DNA of 64,000 nt from a candidate division TM6 bacterium GW2011_GWF2_32_72 (GTDB lineage Bacteria; Babelota; Babeliae; Babelales; GWF2-32-72). Positions within the stretch are counted from its first letter, which is position 1. Every line of letters starts with the position of its first letter. Below, one piece after another: positions 51,774 through 58,534 of this stretch. Location of the stretch: NCBI GenBank assembly GCA_000989525.1, contig LBON01000003.1, positions 1 through 64,000 of the forward strand, in the 5' to 3' direction. The notes beneath the pieces were generated by a model that saw only the letters and a program-made list of their open reading frames with translations, had not been told where the DNA came from and did no database searches. A program made the translations under genes and the position numbers.

Positions 51774-53264
51774 TTACATCAATTCTGCAGCCAATTTACT
51801 TAGTTCACTACGTTCACTATTTTCTAAGAATACTGTGCCAAAAATTTTCTGACCCTTAAATCTATCTGTAGAAACAATCAAACCATTGCTGCTAAAATTC
51901 AAATACGGTGAATCAATTTGATAAGGATCTCCGCAAAGTATTATTTTACTACCTTCACCAACACGACTAACCAAGGTTTTAACTTCATGTGGGCTTAAGT
52001 TTTGTACTTCATCAATAAGAATATATTGGTATGGTATAGATCGCCCACGCATATATGTAATTGCTTCCAAACTAAGTTTTTTATGTCTAACAAGTTCATC
52101 TACTGAATGAATTTTCCATTCAGGTTCTGTTTCATGCTTATCACGCTTATTAAATTGAGCATATTTATCACCTTTATCATACTTATCACCCTTTTTACGA
52201 GCTTTTCTTGCCTGTTTATGAAACTCTTTACTATGAATTTCTTTATATAAACGTGCTCTGTCTCCAAAATTTAATTCTTCCCCAAAGTGCTTGGCTACTT
52301 CAGCTGAGTGAATAATAAGATCAACATTATCATAAATAGGCTGCATCCAACTATGAAGTTTTTCAGACACATCGCCTGGTAAATAACCTATATCTGGACC
52401 CAAAGGTATAACAGGACGAGAAATTAACATCTTTTCATAATCATCTTCAACCAAAACTTTATGCAACCCTGCCAATAAAGCTAAAAAAGTCTTACCTGTA
52501 CCGGCCGGCCCAGCCAAGTTAACCATTTGCACGTTATCATCTAAAAGAAGATCCATAGCCATAAGCTGCTGTGGATTACGAGGGCCTAAGGGCCATTTTA
52601 ATTGTGGTTGAGAAACAGCTAAAAATTTATCCTGCCCTAAATATCTAAAAACCCTATAGTTTTGTGGATTATTATTGCTTTCTAACCAAATAAATTTATT
52701 TAGAACCAGCTCTTTCTCTTCCGCTATATCCGATAATATACCGGGTTCTTTTACCTTAAGTTCTGAAGATGGCACCGAATATTTTAACCAACCTTTATAA
52801 AATTTATCTTCCGAAACTCTTCCTCGCAAATAATCTTCTGATTCAATACCCAACACATCGGCTTTAACACGAGAATTCAAATCTTTACTAATAAATTTAA
52901 CTGTATAGCCTTGAATTTTATAATAAAACGCCGTAAGTAATATTTGGTTATCATTCGAATCTAAATGAAAAGGAAATTTTATTTTATTCTTTTCATCTTC
53001 AGGAATAAAAACCACTTTTAAAATTCCACCTGATTCCATATGAACACCTTCACCCAGTGAACCAAAGGCTCGAAGTTTATCCAATATACGAATCGATTCA
53101 CGGGAATTTCTACCTACATCCGAACCAGCTTCTTTAAATTTATCTAATTCCTCTAGAACAATTTCTGGTATCCCGACCTCCGCTGTACCAAAACTATAAA
53201 TAGCCAATGGATCATGAATCAAAACATTGGTATCTAAAATATATATCTTCTTCCCTGGGGACAT
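51774..53264 (-). CDS. PhoH-family ATPase with N-terminal PIN domain (PhoH2/YlaK-like)
   Basis: 496 aa from the ATG at 53264, chosen for AAAGGAG upstream (28 extra codons are open). The PIN domain comes first: KIYILDTNVLIHDP, PEIVLEELDKFK, SNDNQILLTAFYY. The PhoH ATPase follows: LAGPAGTGKTFLALLAGL (Walker A) and YILIDEVQNLSPHEVKTLVS (Walker B). In the family these are RNA helicase/ribonuclease fusions, often tied to RNA decay. A Lys/Asp-rich insertion (KKGDKYDKGDKYAQFNKRDK) is present in the motor domain before the Walker B strand. Confidence 0.9.
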   Translation of the reverse strand: MSPGKKIYILDTNVLIHDPLAIYSFGTAEVGIPEIVLEELDKFKEAGSDVGRNSRESIRILDKLRAFGSLGEGVHMESGGILKVVFIPEDEKNKIKFPFHLDSNDNQILLTAFYYKIQGYTVKFISKDLNSRVKADVLGIESEDYLRGRVSEDKFYKGWLKYSVPSSELKVKEPGILSDIAEEKELVLNKFIWLESNNNPQNYRVFRYLGQDKFLAVSQPQLKWPLGPRNPQQLMAMDLLLDDNVQMVNLAGPAGTGKTFLALLAGLHKVLVEDDYEKMLISRPVIPLGPDIGYLPGDVSEKLHSWMQPIYDNVDLIIHSAEVAKHFGEELNFGDRARLYKEIHSKEFHKQARKARKKGDKYDKGDKYAQFNKRDKHETEPEWKIHSVDELVRHKKLSLEAITYMRGRSIPYQYILIDEVQNLSPHEVKTLVSRVGEGSKIILCGDPYQIDSPYLNFSSNGLIVSTDRFKGQKIFGTVFLENSERSELSKLAAELM

Positions 53265-53473
53265 AAGCTCTCCTTTGATTAGGACGTTTGAATTGACATT
53301 ATTATCATATACAAAAAATATGCGAGTATGAAAACAATCTTTAAACAAAACAATAATATTGAACCACAGAGAAAAGATCCTGATTTATTATTCAACTTAA
53401 AAAATTAAAAAAGTGACAAAATAGCTTTTTTTCAAGCCCTTTGTTACAATTAAAATCTTGTTTTACTAATAAG

Positions 53474-53505
53474 AAAACTGTACAAATAACAGTTTTAGAA
53501 GGAAA
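53474..53505 (+). promoter_or_regulatory. Hairpin directly before the thrS ribosome-binding site
   Basis: AAAACTGT (53474-53481) and ACAGTTTT (53489-53496) form a perfect 8-bp stem with a 7-nt loop. The SD AGAAGGAAA starts at 53497. In E. coli, ThrRS represses its own mRNA through leader structures before the SD; analogous control here is inference. Confidence 0.35.
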
Positions 53506-53509
53506 TAAA

Positions 53510-55222
53510 ATGAACAACAATCAAGAATTAGAAAATCTACGACACTCTGCAGCCCATTTGCTTGCACAAGCTGTTTTGGAATTATACCCAAAAACAATAT
53601 TAACTATAGGCCCTGTCACAAAAAACGGATTTTTTTACGATTTTTTACCAAAAACAAATTTTAAAGAAGAAGATCTTCCCAAAATAGAAGAAAGAATGCG
53701 TGAAATTGTAAAACGCAACCAACCAATAACACAAAAAGAAGTCCGCAAAGAAGAAGCCATAAAACTTTTTAAAGACAACCCATTTAAACTTGAATTAATT
53801 GCTGGCATTCCGGATGAAACAGTTGGAATTTCACAACAAGGCGACTTTTTTGATCTTTGCAGGGGTGGCCATGTAGAATCAACAGGAAAAATAAAAGCAT
53901 TCAAACTCACAGGTCTTTCTGGCGCTTACTGGCGAGCAGATAAAGAAAATGCCGCATTACAACGTATCAGCGGAACGGCATTTAAATCCGAAAAAGATCT
54001 TTTAGCATATGAACAAAGAATTGAAGATGCAAAACTTTACGATCATAGACGTCTTGGCAAACAATTAGATCTATTTTCATTTCATGAAGAAGGGCCTGGC
54101 CTGCCATTCTTCCTTCCAAAAGGATTCATCGTTTATAATGAACTGATTAATTACATGCGAGAATTACTCAAAAAATATGACTATCAAGAAATTTCAACAC
54201 CAACCATTTTAAATGAAGACTTATGGAAACAATCTGGGCACTACTACAATTATAAAGAAAACATGTATTTTACTGAGCCAATAGAAGAAAAAACATTCGC
54301 ATTAAAACCAATGAACTGCCCAGGCGCTATACTAATTTACAAAGAACGACCACGATCATACCGTGAGCTTCCTGTAAAATTATCTGAATTTGGTAAAGTA
54401 CACCGTCATGAACTTTCTGGCACACTCAATGGTTTATTCCGTGTCCGAGCATTCACACAAGATGATGCGCACATTTTCTGTACAAAAGAACAACTTGAGG
54501 ATCAAATTCTTGAGTTAATCCAAATTATAAAAACAGTCATAGATAAATTTGGCTTTGACAAGATACAAGTTGGTCTTTCAACAAGACCAAAAAAATCTAT
54601 GGGAACAGATGAAATGTGGGAAAGAGGAGAAAATGCACTCAAACACGCGCTCGAAACAGCCAAAATAGAGTACACTATTTTCCCTGGCGATGGTGCATTT
54701 TACGGTCCCAAAATAGATTTTCTATTTGTAGATTCTCTAGATAGAGAATGGCAATGCGGCACAATCCAAATTGACTTTAATAACCCTGAAAACTTTGACA
54801 TTAATTATATTAATTCAGAAGGCAAAAAAGAACGTCCAATAATGATTCACAGAGTTATTTATGGCTCCCTTGAACGTTTCTTTGGTGTTTTACTTGAACA
54901 CTACAAAGGACTACTACCTTTCTGGCTAGCACCTATACAAATGCGCATCTTAACTATCACTGATGAACAACAAGCATATGGTCAAAAAGTTCTAGACCTT
55001 TTAAAAAATTTAAATATTCGAGCAGAACTGGAAAAAACATCAAACACAATATCTGCAAAAATAAAAACGGCACAGCTTGAAAAAATACCTGTAATGATTG
55101 TAATTGGTCAAAAAGAACAAGACCAAAATACGGTTACATTTAGATATAACAAAGGTGAACAAGAATTTGGAATCAAACTCGAAGATCTCCCTAAAAAAAT
55201 AAATGAACTTTTTAAAAAATAA
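53510..55222 (+). CDS. thrS: Threonyl-tRNA synthetase lacking the TGS domain
   Basis: 570 aa from the ATG at 53510 with GAAGGA upstream; an open frame of 23 codons before it overlaps the probable promoter and hairpin. It starts directly with the editing domain (LRHSAAHLLAQAVLELYPKT; GFFYDF; FDLCRGGHVESTGKIKAFKL). The class II core (MNCPGAILIYKERPRSYREL; FRVRAFTQDDAHIFC; DREWQCGTIQIDFN) and the anticodon domain follow. Typical ThrRS is ~640 aa with an N-terminal TGS domain, absent here. Zn ligands Cys (MNCPG) and His are kept. Confidence 0.95.
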   Translation: MNNNQELENLRHSAAHLLAQAVLELYPKTILTIGPVTKNGFFYDFLPKTNFKEEDLPKIEERMREIVKRNQPITQKEVRKEEAIKLFKDNPFKLELIAGIPDETVGISQQGDFFDLCRGGHVESTGKIKAFKLTGLSGAYWRADKENAALQRISGTAFKSEKDLLAYEQRIEDAKLYDHRRLGKQLDLFSFHEEGPGLPFFLPKGFIVYNELINYMRELLKKYDYQEISTPTILNEDLWKQSGHYYNYKENMYFTEPIEEKTFALKPMNCPGAILIYKERPRSYRELPVKLSEFGKVHRHELSGTLNGLFRVRAFTQDDAHIFCTKEQLEDQILELIQIIKTVIDKFGFDKIQVGLSTRPKKSMGTDEMWERGENALKHALETAKIEYTIFPGDGAFYGPKIDFLFVDSLDREWQCGTIQIDFNNPENFDINYINSEGKKERPIMIHRVIYGSLERFFGVLLEHYKGLLPFWLAPIQMRILTITDEQQAYGQKVLDLLKNLNIRAELEKTSNTISAKIKTAQLEKIPVMIVIGQKEQDQNTVTFRYNKGEQEFGIKLEDLPKKINELFKK

Positions 55223-55261
55223 ATAAACTTTTTTAATTTATTTTTTAAAAAAATATAAAAA

Positions 55262-55298
55262 AAATGCGCACTTTATAAAAAAAATAAAGTGCGCATTT
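55262..55298 (+). terminator. Terminator of thrS
   Basis: Perfect 15-bp stem AAATGCGCACTTTAT / ATAAAGTGCGCATTT with A7 loop. Confidence 0.88.
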
Positions 55299-55453
55299 CC
55301 TTATTCAATCAAAGAAATCAAAATAAAAAAAACAAATCAAAGCCTAAAGATTGACTTTTAATTATTAGTAAATATATCATGATTAAGCATAAAATATTTC
55401 GTATAAAAAATGTGTTATTGTGTTTATTAATACCCTCTAAAAAGGAGTGTGCA

Positions 55454-55855
55454 ATGGCAACAAAAAAACCAGCTGCAAAGAAAAAAGTAGCACCTAAAAA
55501 AAAGGCTGCGCCTAAAAAGAAAGCTGCACCTAAAAAAAAGGTAGCTAAAAAGGCAACAGTTAAAAAGGCTGCACCTAAGAAAAAAGTAGCAAAAAAGGCT
55601 ACCCCTAAAAAGAAAGCCGCACCTAAGAAAAAGGTAGCTAAAAAAGCAACTGTTAAAAAAGCCGCACCTAAAAAGAAAGCTGCACCTAAGAAAAAAACAG
55701 TTAAAAAAGTAACTCCAAAAGTTACAAACCCTATGGAAGAAACAGCTGCGCCTAAAAAAGTGACTAAAAAAAAGGTCGCTAAAAAGGCAACAAAAAAAAC
55801 ACCTAAAAAAAAGATGTCCGAAACATTAATTACGCCATCTCTTCCAATTATCTAA
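55454..55855 (+). CDS. Lys/Ala/Pro-rich histone H1-like protein 1
   Basis: 133 aa from ATG 55454 (AAAAGGAG upstream; 25 open codons before it lack an SD). It is almost entirely repeats of KKAAPKKK / KKVAKKAT modules, like the C-terminal tails of eukaryotic H1 and chlamydial Hc2 (HctB). The last ~35 residues are less basic (TNPMEETAAP; SETLITPSLPII). It probably binds and condenses DNA. A paralogous gene lies 1.2 kb downstream with an inverted-repeat element between. Repeat-rich DNA makes length variation likely. Confidence 0.85.
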   Translation: MATKKPAAKKKVAPKKKAAPKKKAAPKKKVAKKATVKKAAPKKKVAKKATPKKKAAPKKKVAKKATVKKAAPKKKAAPKKKTVKKVTPKVTNPMEETAAPKKVTKKKVAKKATKKTPKKKMSETLITPSLPII

Positions 55856-55870
55856 GTCAAATATAGACTA

Positions 55871-55904
55871 TTTAAAGGGCGAACTTAAAAACTCGCCCTT
55901 TAAA
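55871..55904 (+). terminator. Terminator of histone-like gene 1
   Basis: TTTAAAGGGCGA (55871-55882) pairs perfectly with TCGCCCTTTAAA (55893-55904); only a short T-run follows. Confidence 0.75.
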
Positions 55905-55926
55905 TATGCGTAAAAGCCAACTTTAG

Positions 55927-56341
55927 AGCTTATACGAAAATTATTTAAAAGGACTCGTCCTTCGATACAAATTCTTACTGCGTTCGGATTCACTCAGGAT
56001 GAGATCCTTCGACGAGCTCAGGATGACATCCGTCTTTATTTTTATTAATAATCAGTGAATATCATTAGAAACGCTTAGGAAACCACGGCTTTTAAGCCCT
56101 GTAGGACATCATTTCTAATTCAATACTAAAATGTTAAAAATTTAATTTAATAATAATCACATAGTTTAAGGCTTCAGAGCCTGAACAACGCAATAAAATA
56201 TAAATTAATATAACGGATGTCATCCTAAGCTAGTCGAAGGATCTCATCCTGAGTGAATCCGAACGCAGTAAGGATTTGTATCGAAGGACGAGTCCTTTTT
56301 TGATATAAAAAATCAGTGTTTTTGAATTTTCGTATAAGTTC
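55927..56341. mobile_element. MITE-like inverted-repeat element, copy 1 (~415 bp)
   Basis: Terminal inverted repeats AGCTTATACGAAAATT... and ...AATTTTCGTATAAGTTC bound arms of roughly 110 bp that pair (left 55927-56035, right 56216-56341). The arms include CCTTCGATACAAAT, TTCACTCAGGATGAGATCC and TTCGACGAGCTCAGGATGAC. The ~180 bp centre is non-coding. The same element is at 61219-61586. No transposase is inside. A clear target duplication was not found. The gap 55856-57022 holds this element and then AT-rich sequence without a supported gene. Confidence 0.75.
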
Positions 56342-57028
56342 CAAAACTAAATACCATCAAAAAGTCCAATCTTTTCCGTTTCAAAAAAAAATCTAACCAA
56401 ACCATGTTTTTTATATACATGTTTTTTATATATTAGATGAGGCAAATACAAAAAAAGAGTGTTAAAAACTATTTTTTACAGAACATATCAAGCCGCGGAT
56501 ACTGAATAATTTTTAAAATTCCAACCCCTTTTTTTCAATTTATAAGCATAAAAAATAAAAATAATTGCTAAAAATAGAATTTTTATAGAAATTCCATAAA
56601 AAAATTTTACAAAAATTGTCTTTTTTTTATTAATTTTTAAACAAAAAAAATTTAATTTTACTCTTTTTTTAAAAAATATATTTTCATTCAAATACGCCAA
56701 AAAATTAAATAAAATACTTTGAATAAATTTAGAAACCAATTTATAAAATTATTAAAAACGTTCGCAACTTCAAACAACCTTACAGATAAACAATTTCAAC
56801 AACTCATCAATAAAAAAACAATAATTTTATTGCTCGTTTATCAAAATAAAAAAGGCACATTTTACAGGTTATAAATTCAATTAAACAGGAGCTATTTTTA
56901 TATCAAAAAAATAAAAAATGTTATAAATTTTTAACAAAGTATTGCAGATTGAAATTTTATTTAATATAATGTTAATTGTAAGGTAAAAAACAAAGTGGTT
57001 TCAAAAACCTTTAAAGGAGGAAATGAAT

Positions 57029-57376
57029 ATGAAGAAACTAACACCAAAGAAGAGAGTTGCTAAAAAGACAGCTAAGAAAGTTGTTAAAAAAGCTGCTCCT
57101 AAAAAGAAAGTAGCAAAGAAAAGAGTAGTAAAAAAGGCTACAGTAAAGAAGGCAGTTAAAAAAGCTGCTCCTAAAAAAAGAACTGTAGCAAAGAAAGCTG
57201 TTAAAAAAGCTGCTCCTAAAAAGAAAGTAGCAAAAAGAAAGACAGCTAAAAAAGTTGCAAAGAAAGCCGCTCCAAAGATGGCTAAAAAGGCAACAAAGAA
57301 AAGAAAAGTAGCTAAAAAAGCTGCACCTAAAAGAAGAAAAGTCGCTAAGAAAGCCGCATCTAAAAGAAAGTGGTAA
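57029..57376 (+). CDS. Lys/Ala/Arg-rich histone H1-like protein 2
   Basis: 115 aa from ATG 57029. AAAGGAGG ends nine bases before it but only three before the ATG at 57023, so the second ATG is preferred. It consists of [12 protein letters not shown]-type modules, with more Arg than protein 1 ([15 protein letters not shown]). Probable DNA-condensing protein of the H1/HctB type. Its strong SD, the family's usual abundance and its terminator suggest high expression. Confidence 0.85.
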   Translation: MKKLTPKKRVAKKTAKKVVKKAAPKKKVAKKRVVKKATVKKAVKKAAPKKRTVAKKAVKKAAPKKKVAKRKTAKKVAKKAAPKMAKKATKKRKVAKKAAPKRRKVAKKAASKRKW

Positions 57377-57400
57377 GTGACTCTTAATTTAGAGAATGTG

Positions 57401-57430
57401 AAGCCCGGATTTATCTGGGCTTTCTTTTTT
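57401..57430 (+). terminator. Terminator of histone-like gene 2
   Basis: AAGCCCGGAT / ATCTGGGCTT stem with T-rich tail (TTTCTTTTTT). Confidence 0.85.
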
Positions 57431-57466
57431 GCCCAATTTTATAAAATTCAAAATAACCAACTTAAG

Positions 57467-58126
57467 CTATCGAGTCGTTTTAACCCCTATTTGAGGGCAA
57501 ATCTTTAATTTTAAAGGACATTTAGAACAAAACGGGGAAATTGGTGTACAAATATTTTGTCCCCATATAACCAATAATCTGTTAATTTCTAGCCATTTTT
57601 CTTGGGGAATAACCTTTTTTAAAGCTTTTTCTGTTTGTTCGGGGGTTTTAGTCTTAACTAATCCCAAACGATTTGAAATACGGTGAACGTGGACATCTAC
57701 GCATATAGCGGGCTTATTAAACGCTTGCGAAAGGACCAATGCCGCTGTTTTCCGGCCAACGCCCTTTATTTTTAGTAATTTTTCTTCTGAATCAGGCACC
57801 AAACCGTCAAATTCTTCCAAAATTTCTTTTGAAACAGCCTGTAAAACCCTCGCCTTAGTATGATAAAAACCAATCGGCTTTATAATTTCTTCAAGCTCCA
57901 AAATTGGAATTTTTATGATTTCTTGGGGTGTCTGAGCCCGTTTAAACAGCTTCCGGACAATTTTAATTGTTACAACATCACGGGCCCGCAAGCTCAAAAG
58001 ACAACTGATCAATATTAAAAAAGGAGAATGCCCAAACTCCTTAATGACAATGTCTGTCAGGGGTTTGGGCATATCTTTTGTGAATCGTTCTAATATTTGA
58101 AGCAATTCACTTATTTTTTTATTCAT
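57467..58126 (-). CDS. nth: Endonuclease III (DNA glycosylase/AP lyase)
   Basis: 219 aa. It removes oxidised pyrimidines. The helix-hairpin-helix LLKIKGVGRKTAALVLSQAF carries the catalytic Lys, and the catalytic Asp is in AICVDVHVHRISNRLG. The C-terminal 4Fe-4S loop is C-x6-C-x2-C-x5-C (CTPISPFCSKCPLKLKIC). Normal length. It is co-directional with, and 17 bp downstream of, the Pro-rich repeat gene. Confidence 0.96.
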   Translation of the reverse strand: MNKKISELLQILERFTKDMPKPLTDIVIKEFGHSPFLILISCLLSLRARDVVTIKIVRKLFKRAQTPQEIIKIPILELEEIIKPIGFYHTKARVLQAVSKEILEEFDGLVPDSEEKLLKIKGVGRKTAALVLSQAFNKPAICVDVHVHRISNRLGLVKTKTPEQTEKALKKVIPQEKWLEINRLLVIWGQNICTPISPFCSKCPLKLKICPQIGVKTTR

Positions 58127-58143
58127 TTATTTTTAATGAATTT

Positions 58144-58422
58144 TTAATATCTTGGTGGAGGAGTTGGACAATTGTATCTTGGTGGAGGAGTTGGTTGAGT
58201 GTATCTTGGTGGAGGTGTTGGACAATTGTATCTTTCTGGAGGTGTTGGACAGTTGTATCTTTCTGGAGGTGTTGGACATTTTCGTGAACGGGCTGAACCG
58301 CCTGAACACATTAAAATGGATGCAACTTCAAGATCCTCTACTGCACGAGGTAAAGCTTGAAGGCCCCAAGAAAAGCAACACATTAAACTGCAAAGCATCG
58401 ATAATTGCAACTTGTTATTCAT
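58144..58422 (-). CDS. Secreted protein with five CPTPPxRY decapeptide repeats
   Basis: 92 aa from ATG 58422 with AAGGAAA upstream (eight open codons before it). The signal peptide (MNNKLQLSMLCSLMCCFSWG, cleavage near LQA) is followed by a short unique part and five tandem 10-residue repeats (consensus CPTPPxRYN; one copy has TQ for NC). They are encoded by 30-bp repeats at about 58145-58290. Cys spaced every ten residues plus Pro-rich turns suggests a disulfide-linked surface or wall filament (inference). No family recognised. The frame ends with the repeats. Confidence 0.7.
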   Translation of the reverse strand: MNNKLQLSMLCSLMCCFSWGLQALPRAVEDLEVASILMCSGGSARSRKCPTPPERYNCPTPPERYNCPTPPPRYTQPTPPPRYNCPTPPPRY

Positions 58423-58534
58423 GTTTTTCCTTTCAAAATTAAGCAAAAACTTAACTTTTTTTGTTTTTAATATAACCTAATTAAAAAATACGTAAGTCAT
58501 TGTAAAGTTATTTTTAATTAAAAGCAAATAAAAA

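Noticed and set aside
55917-56350. 10-bp target-site duplication around the MITE-like copy 1
   Set aside because: CCAACTTTAG and CCAAAACTAA match at only six of ten positions, which is not convincing in AT-rich DNA.
56488-56739. 83 aa Lys/Phe/Ile-rich ORF on the minus strand
   Set aside because: Extreme AT composition explains the open frame and the hydrophobic stretch; no SD upstream and no family resemblance. A small membrane protein is not fully excluded.
58152-58442. Forward-strand ORF antisense to the Pro-rich repeat gene
   Set aside because: Shadow of the 30-bp repeats; the reverse frame has a signal peptide and SD.
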